The translations under genes and the position numbers were made by a program. The notes below the pieces were generated by a model. That model saw only the letters and a list, made by a program, of their open reading frames with translations. It was not told the DNA's origin and ran no database searches. Shown piece by piece: positions 15,501-23,588 of a stretch of DNA of 27,684 bases. The stretch comes from a virus, in the IMG/VR virus record IMGVR_UViG_3300013087_000003, positions 1 through 27,684 of that record. The stretch is one strand, 5' to 3'. How positions within the stretch are numbered: position 1 is the first letter of the stretch; each line of letters opens with the position of its first letter.

Positions 15501-17454
15501 TTCCAGGTAAAGAGTTACGAATAATTTCCGTAGATTCAAGAGCCATACTTGCGCGAGCAATTGGGTCAACCACTGAGTTTTTAGGAATGTAGGCAACGCG
15601 AATAAGATTTAAATTACTAAACGTCATGTTTGCAATATCAAAAAATTCACCAAGCGTCATTGCAACTTTTGCGGTTTTAGCTCTCGTTACATCCTTAGGT
15701 GAAACCTTTGGTGTGCCTTTTAAATGAATAATGACATCTTGCTCTAATTTGCGAAAATCTAATATTGGCAAGGTGTTTGCTTCAGTTGTCGGAGATAACC
15801 AATTTTGCACGTTTACGACTCCATCTTCTGGAATGTAACCATGCTTAGCAGCATAAGATTTCATATCTTGACGCTTGCTAGACTTTTCTAAATGCCAACT
15901 TTTCATTTCTGTAATGGCTTGTTCCATGGTGCGAACATCTTGTAAATCCGTTACGCCATAACGTTTAGCCATCATCTCTAACACTTCTTGTTCAATCTCT
16001 GTTAATACTATTGCGCGAGTTGTATTATCTTGGGCTCTTAGAAACCTATCTACAGCTTTGCGTTTATATGCTACCCCTTCTGCCCCTTTAAGAAACATAA
16101 TGCGATTTAGGTCAGACCTTAAATCAGCTGCTGCTTCAAATTTACGCGGGTTAGAAAGATTAATATGACCCTGAGGTCTTCCAGAACCCATCCAGGAAAT
16201 AAGGCGAATCATTCGGTCATACGGTTCTGATTGATATACTGAAACTTTCCAGGCGTTATTACCTTCTGCCCCAAATAATTTTAAATCGCCATACTGTGCT
16301 TGATTAGCTATTTTTCTTCTAGTCAAATCTAAATTTTCCAAAGCAGCATATTTACCAGGACGGTAATCTGCAACCTGCTTACTGGTCAACATGTTTTCTA
16401 ACGCATCAGCAAAATCCCTATCGGTTGCTTTTTTAGCATCAATTACTTTTTGATACCGTTGGGTTAGCTTTGGACTTAATTCATCTAATCCAACATCTGC
16501 AAAATCTGAAATAGGTTTCGTTAATACAATTCCATAGTTATCCAAATGGTCAGCCTTAAGTGGATTGCTTTCCATAAATCTTAAGAATGCTGCAGTATCT
16601 CCACGTTCTGCCATGAGATAATCGGCTACATCTCTATGGTTATCTAACCTAGAAACTATGGTTGCTGTCCTGTAAGGATTATTAGATTCCGATATAAATG
16701 GGTTGATAGATAACTTAGACAAATCTTTTTCTGCGACCAAATCATCAAGAAGAATGGTAAGACCAGTTCTAGTTCTTTGCTCGACTGGTAAAGCTTGCTG
16801 AGATACAGCATCTTCAAGTTCAGATTTGAACTTATTCATATCCTCAGTGGTGACAATTCTTTTTGAGCCTATGGTTTTGCGAGCTCCCGCTCTTACTGCG
16901 CTACCAGCACCTTTGGTTCCAAGAAATGCACCTGCAATATCGCTTGCTCCAGATGCAAATATACCAATCCACTCATCGCGAAACGCTCTGTCGCGTTGCT
17001 TATCATTAAAGATATCAAAATTGTCATCCATGAAAGTTGGAGTAATTTTGTCTGGCAAGACAGGGCTGGCAAATTGACCTACGGTAGTTGCAAAAGCTGC
17101 GCCGTAGGAAATTCTTTTAGATTGTTCTTTGGCAAAACGAAAACTTTGTATAGGGTTACCCTTACCAGCCATCATTGCCTGTGGTGTAAGCAATGCTGTG
17201 GATATTCCCTGGGTTAGCGGTTGTATTACACGCTTATTAAGACCTTCAACAAGTCCAATTGCGGGATTTACGAAAAAACCAAACCTGCCCTTTTTACCCG
17301 ATTCAATAGCGCTAGCAACTTTAGGGATTATTGCTTCTTCTATTTTACCGACTTTGGTATCATCAAATTGTTGTTTCTTAAACTTGTCTACCTTGGATAA
17401 CGGAGGTTGTGGTTTATTTTCTCCATACAAACCCGAATCAGTCCATAGACTCAC
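12535..17454 (-). CDS. Giant virion protein (1639 aa), probable internal/ejection protein
   Basis: Start is GTG at 17452-17454 with AGGAGG 10 bases upstream. Visible features are a flexible basic N-terminus, a Gly/Ala-rich amphipathic part at about 60-200 (FLGTKGAGSAVRAGARK), a helical segment near 735-785 (QAAQDNYYKAVSAYNQAQNA), hydrophobic amphipathic segments near 1085-1110 (RYAMSFPLAFFNSQLVAMRL) and near 1335 (VVQFNSPLSVGF), and a Trp/Tyr-rich C-terminal 200 residues. There is no catalytic motif I can name: no polymerase, lysozyme or protease signature. In short-tailed phages, very large helical proteins of this kind (T7 gp16-like in role) are ejected into the host to make a conduit for DNA. 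A tape measure is the alternative, but tail-tube genes are absent. Confidence 0.65.
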   Translation of the reverse strand: MSLWTDSGLYGENKPQPPLSKVDKFKKQQFDDTKVGKIEEAIIPKVASAIESGKKGRFGFFVNPAIGLVEGLNKRVIQPLTQGISTALLTPQAMMAGKGNPIQSFRFAKEQSKRISYGAAFATTVGQFASPVLPDKITPTFMDDNFDIFNDKQRDRAFRDEWIGIFASGASDIAGAFLGTKGAGSAVRAGARKTIGSKRIVTTEDMNKFKSELEDAVSQQALPVEQRTRTGLTILLDDLVAEKDLSKLSINPFISESNNPYRTATIVSRLDNHRDVADYLMAERGDTAAFLRFMESNPLKADHLDNYGIVLTKPISDFADVGLDELSPKLTQRYQKVIDAKKATDRDFADALENMLTSKQVADYRPGKYAALENLDLTRRKIANQAQYGDLKLFGAEGNNAWKVSVYQSEPYDRMIRLISWMGSGRPQGHINLSNPRKFEAAADLRSDLNRIMFLKGAEGVAYKRKAVDRFLRAQDNTTRAIVLTEIEQEVLEMMAKRYGVTDLQDVRTMEQAITEMKSWHLEKSSKRQDMKSYAAKHGYIPEDGVVNVQNWLSPTTEANTLPILDFRKLEQDVIIHLKGTPKVSPKDVTRAKTAKVAMTLGEFFDIANMTFSNLNLIRVAYIPKNSVVDPIARASMALESTEIIRNSLPGISNFLYNGSLRVERLKKFIPGSPKYKARKIAEEAKFNIAKFRSDIEPKVVIWENAQKAANDADKVLTKAASTRDRLAARAARSNDPDVHAAAQAAQDNYYKAVSAYNQAQNALTKSADEMHGYAKLIESERKKITPFVFGEGELRKTKTLGVEEETIVSASGKKYTIAGLADPNIRGVSPYMDEVDSSINFYAASLQSEISRRLKYEGSKFVKIYRNEGKPYWNGLSHLANRQIRQELDLPLGMIFRGDSKIDVLDWLYGPNGANYRIRMEKLYGRPMTRDDFGAWFDETQDTLMRYFPDEKLRATILTRNVSPKEVEASLMGRLDLPESIDGPNISLNELNRVEKKYAQFSAGIDTLWRVLAYSENRMARNPLFLIYARQELKTLINSAERAGRKLDDAVINQELRDIAYRNALTRVERTLYSSRRLTNGMYLARYAMSFPLAFFNSQLVAMRLIARNPMNAYWYSSVQTALDDFQAYEDRDGNTYKSISDVPKGTSVTVKFPLHGKIPSWASDSLKPYTDVRGGGIRVNPKQLEFMIADPSVSWFGGVTISQLIKNGFGIRPWKVYGEDIAKAMRNSLGDDIYESSILFGGYPVEGENSIDTALNVIFPGYGKSIVDGFSLMFSGGSNGSERALDEIVNQYKVAYAEWDRNGRSGNPPTPEQAAKSAGAMMFIRAVVQFNSPLSVGFDPVTRAATTYYADLVEEFKGDYDMAQKIMIEQWGVDSLALIGSSKRNNAGLAATNSDIKIIRNFEGLLSDMGRYGTKYAGMLSSGYDNDLTTNSKYSAEVAAIYKRLNFPGTVDLPITQRKNISGLGGIREEVEARRGWAEYQKAQEWRDAMMYQYGIRSTQEVMYERSGIKEYYDNMVDDIANQFPGWTQAYNDNREDYWRGLIPTVEKISNDTKWRSHAYKNGDKWEEIAYWLEQAKNFKRLYSQTANTDDRKLRLKTEFAQFHYDYLQTASDDFAAFAYRWLNNMPELNEELAVRE

Positions 17455-17608
17455 TTGGGATAGCCTCCTCTTTCGCCGTCAATTCCTCTAGCATTGCGTA
17501 TCGGTCATCGTCAGAATCAAACGGAAAACGCGCCAAATCCCATGCCAGCGGAGCCATGTCAAATCCAAGGTATTCAAGATTCTCTTCGAATTTCCTGAAT
17601 ATTTTCAT
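17438..17608 (-). CDS. Small 56-residue protein overlapping the giant gene start
   Basis: ATG at 17606-17608, stop at 17438-17440, 56 residues (MKIFRKFEENLEYLGFDMAP, then LAWDLARFPFDSDDDRYAML and an acidic tail). Its start overlaps the stop of the preceding gene (ATGA) and its end overlaps the GTG start of the giant gene by 17 bases, so the three genes form a translational relay and AGGAGG of the giant gene lies inside it. It is acidic and helical, with no recognised domain. The perfect fit of both junctions is the main evidence that it is real. Possible chaperone or regulator of giant-protein translation, but that is speculation. Confidence 0.7.
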   Translation of the reverse strand: MKIFRKFEENLEYLGFDMAPLAWDLARFPFDSDDDRYAMLEELTAKEEAIPSESMD

Positions 17609-18024
17609 TCTTGCTGACTCCGTAAGTATTTAACAAAAGCTTTCATTGTTCCCGAAGATTGTGGTGAATCTGCAAATTGCACCATTAATGGCAAGTATTT
17701 ACTTAGTTTCCCTAAGTCTTCTAATTGTGCATCAGCTTGTGATTTATTAAGCCCTAATATTTCACTACCTGGACCTGGAGTATCATCTACTCCAGCAGTA
17801 ACTAGCTCATCTGGTCTTTGTGTTGGTGCATTAAATGGAACGATGTTAGCCATCAGGTCGTTCATACTTGGTCTAGCTCCACCGCTTTTTGCCATAGGAG
17901 CCGACATCTGTTGATTCTGAAATTCCTTTTGCTCGCCATAGGCAGCATTAGGAAGGCGCTTTGCGCCTTGGCGGTCTGTGCGTTTTGTGTATGGACCAGG
18001 ACCTGCTGGCTGCATCGTTGACAT
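17605..18024 (-). CDS. Small virion-region protein, unknown function
   Basis: 139 residues. Disordered, basic and glutamine/proline-rich start (MSTMQPAGPGPYTKRTDRQG), then a region with 'MNDLMANIVPFNAPTQRPDE', and a helical C-terminus (LEDLGKLSKYLPLMVQFADS, MKAFVKYLRSQQE). It sits between the LysM protein (8 bases away) and the 56-residue gene (ATGA overlap). Start at 18024 is used because it follows the previous stop closely; an SD-like AGG is weak. No domain is recognised. Confidence 0.7.
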   Translation of the reverse strand: MSTMQPAGPGPYTKRTDRQGAKRLPNAAYGEQKEFQNQQMSAPMAKSGGARPSMNDLMANIVPFNAPTQRPDELVTAGVDDTPGPGSEILGLNKSQADAQLEDLGKLSKYLPLMVQFADSPQSSGTMKAFVKYLRSQQE

Positions 18025-18032
18025 TTATTAAC

Positions 18033-19469
18033 CTATTTCTTTTTAGGAATTTTTACGGTTGTTCCTGCCCAAATCATGCTACCTTGCTTGTATTTAGGAT
18101 TCTTAGCAAACTTCTTATTTGCTGCACGTACGTCAGCAAGGGAAACACCTGCAGCTTTAGCAATACCTGAAAGCGTATCACCTCTTTTGACTACGTAAAC
18201 ACCGCTTGGCTTAGAATCAGATGAACCGCCAGAGACAGATTTTGTTCTATCTCTTCCTGCTCGCACTGCGGTACGTCCACGTTCTGCAGCAGAACTGCTA
18301 CCAAACGCGGAACCCGAAGCGGTTTTAGTCTTTTTCTTCTCCCGCCTAATTAATTTATTAAGCTCATCCATACGTTCACGACGTGTTTGACCAACAGCAC
18401 CGAAAGTTGCAAGGTCAGCAAAATTGGATAGATTAGATTGCATCAACTTTCTGTTTGTATTAAATCGACCACCAACTGTTGCGTTTGCAGATTTCTTCCC
18501 TTGAGCCTTTGCTAACTTTTCTTCTAGGCGGTTGATTTCTTTCATATCTTTATAAACAGAACCTTTAGCAAGAGATACAATTTCAGCAGCTGCTGCTGCA
18601 CCTACTGCGCCTACTGCAAACCTTCTACCAAATTTAGCTAACTTACTGGCTTTCTTTGCTGCGCCAGCAGCTGCTGCCTTTGGCTTGGGCTTTGAACCTG
18701 TTGTAACTACAGTTCCTTTTGGACGAACCGCTACAGTGCCACTAGTTTTAGGTGCAGCAGTGGTTGTTTTGGCAACACCAGCCTTAGTTTTCTTTTGTAC
18801 AAACTTTGGCTTTGTGGTTCCTTTACCTGCTTTTTCTGGCTGTACGTTTGTAACACTTTGCACAGGTGCAGTTTTTGGTGTTGCTGTTGCGGGATTAGCG
18901 CCTGGTCTAGTAGCTTTCCAGTTTTTGCGCTCTTTTGGAGTCATATTCTTCCATGCAGCTTTATTAGCAGCAGACTTCTCTGCACGAGTCATCTTCTTTT
19001 CAGCCTTAAGTTTCTTTTCTAGTTCTCCACCTTTAGTTACTGGTGTATCAACTACTCTAAGAGGCTTTGTGCTACCAAACTTCTTGGTATTCTTAGCAAC
19101 TTCCTTGTCGGCAGCAGATTTAACTGCAGCTTTCTTAGTAGCCTTCTTAGCAGGTTTCTTTTTTGGCTTTTCATCATCATCTAAGGGATATTTACGTAAA
19201 GCCTCGGCTTTTGCTGCAGCACGGTCACGTGCAATACGTTCTTGTGCGGTTTCGGTAGGTTTTGAATATACACGCTCGCCAGTATCCGTGGTTATATAAC
19301 CGCGTTTAGCTTCTTGCTGGATTTCCCGAAGAATCTTTTGGTCTTCTGCAGAATACTTTACGGTTCTGTCTTTGACGACGGCTTTTCTTTTACCAGGAAA
19401 AGCTTTTTTAGCTTCTGCTTTAGCGTCTTTTCTAGCCTGGCGAAACTTCTTTGGTGTCTTCTTCGCCAT
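18033..19469 (-). CDS. Lysine-rich protein with C-terminal LysM domain
   Basis: 478 residues, extremely rich in Lys and Ala over the first ~290 (KKPKKKPAKKATKKAAVKSA), reminiscent of histone H1-like basic proteins. A hydrophobic segment lies near residue 290-310 (FAVGAVGAAAAAEIVSLAKG), then a coiled-coil stretch, and a LysM domain at about 424-474 (YVVKRGDTLSGIAKAAGV, then LADVRAAN and IWAGTTVKIP). LysM domains bind N-acetylglucosamine in peptidoglycan. The gene is next to portal and giant-protein genes, so it is likely a virion protein that touches the cell wall during entry rather than an endolysin, as no catalytic domain is seen. DNA binding by the basic part is plausible. Confident for LysM, moderate for role. 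Confidence 0.8.
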   Translation of the reverse strand: MAKKTPKKFRQARKDAKAEAKKAFPGKRKAVVKDRTVKYSAEDQKILREIQQEAKRGYITTDTGERVYSKPTETAQERIARDRAAAKAEALRKYPLDDDEKPKKKPAKKATKKAAVKSAADKEVAKNTKKFGSTKPLRVVDTPVTKGGELEKKLKAEKKMTRAEKSAANKAAWKNMTPKERKNWKATRPGANPATATPKTAPVQSVTNVQPEKAGKGTTKPKFVQKKTKAGVAKTTTAAPKTSGTVAVRPKGTVVTTGSKPKPKAAAAGAAKKASKLAKFGRRFAVGAVGAAAAAEIVSLAKGSVYKDMKEINRLEEKLAKAQGKKSANATVGGRFNTNRKLMQSNLSNFADLATFGAVGQTRRERMDELNKLIRREKKKTKTASGSAFGSSSAAERGRTAVRAGRDRTKSVSGGSSDSKPSGVYVVKRGDTLSGIAKAAGVSLADVRAANKKFAKNPKYKQGSMIWAGTTVKIPKKK

Positions 19470-19477
19470 GATTTTCC

Positions 19478-19627
19478 TTACTTAAGCTTGTTATTGTTGC
19501 CCTTGATACCTTTAGGTGTTGGGGCTTTTGCAACTTGTCCGAGTCCTACACCTTTGCCACCAGACTTCTTGCCTGCGTGACCTGGGTGAACAGGAGCCTT
19601 TGCTGCTTTACCTTGTCTTCCAATCAT
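19478..19627 (-). CDS. 49-residue basic Gly/Lys-rich protein
   Basis: A short gene with ATG at 19625-19627 and TAA at 19478-19480. The protein begins MIGRQGKAAKAPVHPGHAGK and ends GIKGNNNKLK; half of it is Lys, Gly and Ala. A strong ribosome binding site (AAGGAG, 6 bases upstream) and exact filling of the space between portal (ends 19640) and LysM gene (starts 19469) support it. The composition suggests an unstructured, nucleic-acid-binding or capsid-internal peptide. No family recognised. Confidence 0.7.
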   Translation of the reverse strand: MIGRQGKAAKAPVHPGHAGKKSGGKGVGLGQVAKAPTPKGIKGNNNKLK

Positions 19628-19639
19628 TTTTTCTCCTTA

Positions 19640-21397
19640 TTATGCTGGGATTTGTCGAGTTACTCGTCCTGCTAGAACAGGATTGCCTGAACCAGTTAGA
19701 CCTGCTAACAGTTCTTGCATTGCTGGTCTACCTTGTGGTGCTTGTGGTAGTTCGCCACCGCCCATAGGTTCTCCTGGTTGTGCCATATCTGGCAGTTCAG
19801 GGGTTTCTTCTTCTGCTGGTTCTGGCTTAAACGCTTTAGCTACAGCATCTTCAAGCGCTGTTCCCTTTTTACGTTCTTCTATAACTATTGCCATTTTTTC
19901 AACAACATCCATTGGGTCTTGTCCTTGCGTTACCATCATGGGTATTGCTTGAGCAAGGGATGCAATAGAAGTCTTTAGACTGTCACGCATCTCTTCAATG
20001 TCAATTGCTCGCTCTTCTTCTCCAGCATTGAGCGAAATTGGTAAATTGCGACGTAGCATTCCTCGTGAGATTAGCTTGTCGCCTCGTGCTTGTAGACCCC
20101 AAACCAGTGCGCGGTTAGGGTCAAGTCCTGCCATCAATCCATATTCAACGGTTACGCCATGGTTACCGTTAATGTCGTTTGATGGTTTATATCTTAATTT
20201 ATATGGAACACCATTGGCTGTTGCAGATACTTCACTAACCGTGTTAGCAAAAAATGCTTCATCGGTTGCAAACGCAATTGAGATTGCCTGACCAATTGCT
20301 TCACCAAGGATAGATTGAATAACTTTAATCTGTGAATCAAATCCAGCCATAAGCGCCTTAACGCCTTGACCAGTAACAATAGAACCTTCTGCCTGACCTG
20401 CACGTGCTTGTGGAAACCTGGTTCCTAGCTTTAACTCATCTGCAAGAATGTTGTTTTCGGCAAAGGCATATTGCGGTACATCTAAGTTTATGCGACGTAT
20501 TTTCTCAGGACTGTTCGAACGAATGACCGAATCAGGACCAACGGATAGCTGAGTAACATCAGTGGGAAGAGCAAGAGGAGCTTCAACAGACTTTTGAACA
20601 GCCTCCATAGTGAGCAAAGCAAGACGCGCTTTTGCTGCATACACTGGCAAAACATCGTCGAATGTCCCTCGGATTTCACCATCAAGCGAAGGGCGTTGAG
20701 CAACCGTAACTGGGACTCGACCAATCTTGTTTTGGCTTTGGGCAAGTACTACACCTCCGCGACTTGGTATAAACATTACATTACGGTTCTTATCCACCCA
20801 TCGGACAACCTCAAGCAATTCGTTCTCATTTGCTCTTTGTCCAAACGCACTGGTCTGTAAAATTTTATCTGCAACCTCAGGGAACTTGGCTGCTAAATCA
20901 CCAGCTTTGCGATAATATGAACGGCAGTAGACAGTTACTTCCCCGAATCTGTCCGTGTCGTAATAAGCACCCATGGAATTTTCGACATGGATATGCGGTC
21001 TTTTTTCCTTGAAGTTAGGCTCAACCCTAAATACACAAAATCCATAGGTTCCTAACTGGTCTGCGCCACGCAGTAGCTCTGTTCCAAGACGCGAAGATGC
21101 AACATAATAGTTTGCAATTTTTGTTCTTTTGTCAGCCTTGGTACGCTGGTTATCATCAAGGGACGAATCTCCAGCAGCTGTTATGGTAGGTAATACACCT
21201 GCCTGCTCAGAGACATCGCGAGCAACCACGTCAATAAGGTTGGCAATAATAGGCTTAGACCAGTTTCCCTCTGGGAATAAACCACGAAATACTTGGTCAG
21301 CATTACCTGCTCGGACCATGGCAACTTCACGCATACGTTTGTCGCGTTCAGCATTACGAGTTTTTATCTGCTCATAGGCATGTACAAGTTCTTTCAT
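19640..21397 (-). CDS. Portal protein
   Basis: 585 residues, placed directly after the terminase gene (2 bases apart), the usual portal position. Helical N-terminus (KELVHAYEQIKTRNAERDKR), then 'WSKPIIANLIDVVARDVSEQ', a beta core (GTYGFCVFRVEPNF, HIHVENSMGAYYDTDRFGEV) and long helices around residues 215-470 typical of the stem and crown (LALLTMEAVQKSVEAPLALP). The C-terminus is Pro/Glu/Gly-rich (EPAEEETPELPDMAQPGEPM). As the dodecameric portal it forms the DNA entry gate and head-tail connector. The length agrees with podoviral portals. No single diagnostic motif is visible, so the call leans on position, size and overall pattern, which agree well. Confidence 0.85.
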   Translation of the reverse strand: MKELVHAYEQIKTRNAERDKRMREVAMVRAGNADQVFRGLFPEGNWSKPIIANLIDVVARDVSEQAGVLPTITAAGDSSLDDNQRTKADKRTKIANYYVASSRLGTELLRGADQLGTYGFCVFRVEPNFKEKRPHIHVENSMGAYYDTDRFGEVTVYCRSYYRKAGDLAAKFPEVADKILQTSAFGQRANENELLEVVRWVDKNRNVMFIPSRGGVVLAQSQNKIGRVPVTVAQRPSLDGEIRGTFDDVLPVYAAKARLALLTMEAVQKSVEAPLALPTDVTQLSVGPDSVIRSNSPEKIRRINLDVPQYAFAENNILADELKLGTRFPQARAGQAEGSIVTGQGVKALMAGFDSQIKVIQSILGEAIGQAISIAFATDEAFFANTVSEVSATANGVPYKLRYKPSNDINGNHGVTVEYGLMAGLDPNRALVWGLQARGDKLISRGMLRRNLPISLNAGEEERAIDIEEMRDSLKTSIASLAQAIPMMVTQGQDPMDVVEKMAIVIEERKKGTALEDAVAKAFKPEPAEEETPELPDMAQPGEPMGGGELPQAPQGRPAMQELLAGLTGSGNPVLAGRVTRQIPA

Positions 21398-21399
21398 TA

Positions 21400-23289
21400 T
21401 TACAATCTCACTATTCGCTGCGCTGCAGCTAAGTCATCTAAGTTAATGATGTATCTATCCTCAATCGCCTTAGAAGGCGTAAATTGATTTTTCATAAAAT
21501 TGGGTACGTTCGAAGCGGTAAGCAATACATCGCGGGCTACGATTTCACAGAACCATAGTGCCATTACAGCATCCATCTTGAGTTTCTTACCCTGCACCCC
21601 TGGTTGCCAAACAACCAGTTGTTCTATTAATTTTTTTACATGTTCATTACGTGAAGAATCTGGCAACTCAATCATATGGTCACCAGCATGCTTTAAGTTA
21701 TTATTATTACCATCACGTTTAATGATAGTTCCAAACAACGGAGCCAGAGAAGCTACACCAAACTCTGGGTCTTGCTTATTGTTACCTGTGTAGTGTGGGC
21801 GGTAGTTGATACCGCGAGTAGACAAGAAGTTTCTAATCTCCTCATCCTTTGTCAAGAAAAGCTGAAAAGCATTCGACTCAACAATAACCGTATGTGGTTT
21901 GTAGGCATCGGTCCATTCTCGAATCAGAGTTCTGATTGCTGCAGGTGTGGGGCTGCTCATGACGTAAACGTCCATGACATAGCGCTTTTGTGTTCTGCGG
22001 TCAACCGCGTAGGCAACTGCTGCGGTGTCACCAGACATAGCAGGGTCAATACCAATGATTCGGTAAAAGTTTTGCGAGTTATCAGGGTGACCAGCAGCGC
22101 CTGCAACCAGCGCACCCGATTTTCTCATTCCATTAACTGCGCCTCTAACGCACATCGGGTCGAAGATTGCATTCTCTGCGATATCGAGATTCTGGTAGAC
22201 CAAACTCCATTTGGATGGACCAGCCTCGTTACGGACCGCTGTTAGACGCGGTCCTGTCCATCGGTCAAAGTAACCATTCTCATCTGGAATATCATTTTCA
22301 ATAAGAGGTTGTTCTGACTTTCCCCAGAGAGTTTTCCAATCCTCTGGATTGTCTGCGTATTCCAATACGGCAGGCATGGACAAATAGGACCACGGTACGA
22401 TTCCGTCCGTGTAATGCTGCGGGTTGCGTAATTCTTTATATAGGTCTACTGCAGAAACTCTGGTTCCAACGACAAGAAGCTGCCCTCCGCCTGGTGGAAG
22501 ACGGCTGGCAACTTCTTGGCGAATCCATTCTTGTTGTTTAGCCCATTCCGCTGAGTTGGAAAGCGTAACAACGTCATCAAGTACGATTAAGTCAGCGCGA
22601 GCACCGTAGATTTGCCCACCCATACCAATTGCTTCAATTGTTGGGTCTTTAGAATCCGACTCGCGGATATCTGCGCCTAAGTAAATCTTGTTTGCCGACC
22701 ATTGGTCGGAGGTTGCTTTATACCCATCGTTAGGACCAAACCCAGCTTGTAGGTCAGCATAACGTGGATGAGTCAATCTTTGTTTAATACCGTAGAGAAA
22801 CTTCTTAGCTTGCTCTTGAGTTTTAGAAATTAAGATTACGTTTATGTTTGGGTTTTGAACTACGCGGTAAGTCACGTAGTTTATGGTGATTGTCATGGTC
22901 TTGGCGTGGTTAGGAGGGATATTTACCAAGAGGCGGGATAATCCCGCCGACCCCTTCTCGTAGGTCATTGCTGGATGTAACCAGCGGGGTTCTTTGCCTT
23001 CCAACATGTCAACCACGTTGAGCATATGGTCCCAGACTTTAGTAGCCAAGTAAGCCTCAGAGAAGCTCGCGAAGTCTTTTAGACCAGAGCGAGCTTCGCC
23101 AGCCAAGTCAGAGGTTCTTAACCGAGCATTGTCTATATATGCAGCGAAGCCCTCGGCTTCGCGCCGTTGGGTGTCATACCAAGAACGACTTCTACCAATA
23201 ACTTTTAAGGCATCGGTAATGGTGCGCCCTTGGCGCACCAAATCGATTAGTTCTTTCCTGGCTTCTTCAGGGGTTAAATTTCTTTCCAA
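21400..23289 (-). CDS. Terminase large subunit with N-terminal helix-turn-helix
   Basis: 629 residues, start TTG at 23287-23289 with GGAG 6 bases upstream. Residues 1-60 hold a helix-turn-helix-like part (RTITDALKVIGRSRSWYDTQ, 22-41) of the kind found in small terminase subunits. The ATPase follows: Walker A variant NIPPNHAKTM (123-132), Walker B LIVLDDV (234-240, D238/D239) and the coupling motif VVGTR (273-277). The nuclease (RNase H fold) has candidate acidic residues D415 (IGIDPA), E471 (VIVES) and D573 (MDAVMALW). It cuts and pumps phage DNA through the portal. No separate small subunit gene is seen. The call is confident. Confidence 0.95.
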   Translation of the reverse strand: MERNLTPEEARKELIDLVRQGRTITDALKVIGRSRSWYDTQRREAEGFAAYIDNARLRTSDLAGEARSGLKDFASFSEAYLATKVWDHMLNVVDMLEGKEPRWLHPAMTYEKGSAGLSRLLVNIPPNHAKTMTITINYVTYRVVQNPNINVILISKTQEQAKKFLYGIKQRLTHPRYADLQAGFGPNDGYKATSDQWSANKIYLGADIRESDSKDPTIEAIGMGGQIYGARADLIVLDDVVTLSNSAEWAKQQEWIRQEVASRLPPGGGQLLVVGTRVSAVDLYKELRNPQHYTDGIVPWSYLSMPAVLEYADNPEDWKTLWGKSEQPLIENDIPDENGYFDRWTGPRLTAVRNEAGPSKWSLVYQNLDIAENAIFDPMCVRGAVNGMRKSGALVAGAAGHPDNSQNFYRIIGIDPAMSGDTAAVAYAVDRRTQKRYVMDVYVMSSPTPAAIRTLIREWTDAYKPHTVIVESNAFQLFLTKDEEIRNFLSTRGINYRPHYTGNNKQDPEFGVASLAPLFGTIIKRDGNNNNLKHAGDHMIELPDSSRNEHVKKLIEQLVVWQPGVQGKKLKMDAVMALWFCEIVARDVLLTASNVPNFMKNQFTPSKAIEDRYIINLDDLAAAQRIVRL

Positions 23290-23303
23290 GTCATCTCCAG
23301 TAC

Positions 23304-23409
23304 CTGTAGGGGTCTACAGGGGGATAGACAGAGGTATCCCCACTTTATTTTTTTACCAAGGTTAGGCAGGCAAAAGCCTGCCTTCTACGGCTTCGTGGAA
23401 CTCAGCCGT
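23304..23409 (-). promoter_or_regulatory. Cluster of four hairpins in the terminase leader
   Basis: Four perfect inverted repeats lie within 106 bases just upstream of the terminase start: 23304-23319 (CTGTAG arms, 4-base loop), 23320-23341 (GGGGATA arms, 8-base loop), 23365-23382 (GGCAGGC arms, 4-base loop) and 23387-23409 (ACGGCT arms, 11-base loop). The first two abut without a spare base. They could fold in leader RNA and control access to the weak TTG start, or act as the DNA site recognised by the packaging enzyme. The structure is directly visible; the function is inferred. Confidence 0.6.
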
Positions 23410-23529
23410 TACACTTATATAGGGGACTAGAGCATGGGCGTGTTTCAAGAGCAAAATAAAACTTTTTTTCTTGGTTATATAAAAGTGCTGGTCAGAGTGG
23501 GTTTTCTGGTGAAAATATTTTAGCTGATA

Positions 23530-23550
23530 GGGGGGGTGGGGGTGGGGGGG
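23530..23550 (+). repeat. G-run tract, possible G-quadruplex
   Basis: Three runs of seven, five and seven G separated by single T. The runs are long enough to supply the four G-tracts of an intramolecular quadruplex with very short loops. It lies in the non-coding control region. Homopolymers of this length are also prone to sequencing errors, so exact run lengths are uncertain. Confidence 0.75.
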
Positions 23551-23588
23551 CAGTTAAAAAACCCTGGGGTTCGATACAGCGCGGACGC

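Noticed and set aside
12535-17454. Giant protein as virion RNA polymerase, as in N4
   Set aside because: No polymerase motifs were seen in its sequence although the capsid belongs to the N4-gp56 family.
18685-19299. 204-residue plus-strand open frame
   Set aside because: Antisense shadow of the Lys/Ala-rich region; hydrophobic runs come from reversing lysine and alanine codons.
23564-23582. tRNA T-arm-like GGGGTTCGATAC
   Set aside because: Flanking bases do not form the T stem and no acceptor, D or anticodon arms are present; not a tRNA and no evidence for an attachment site.
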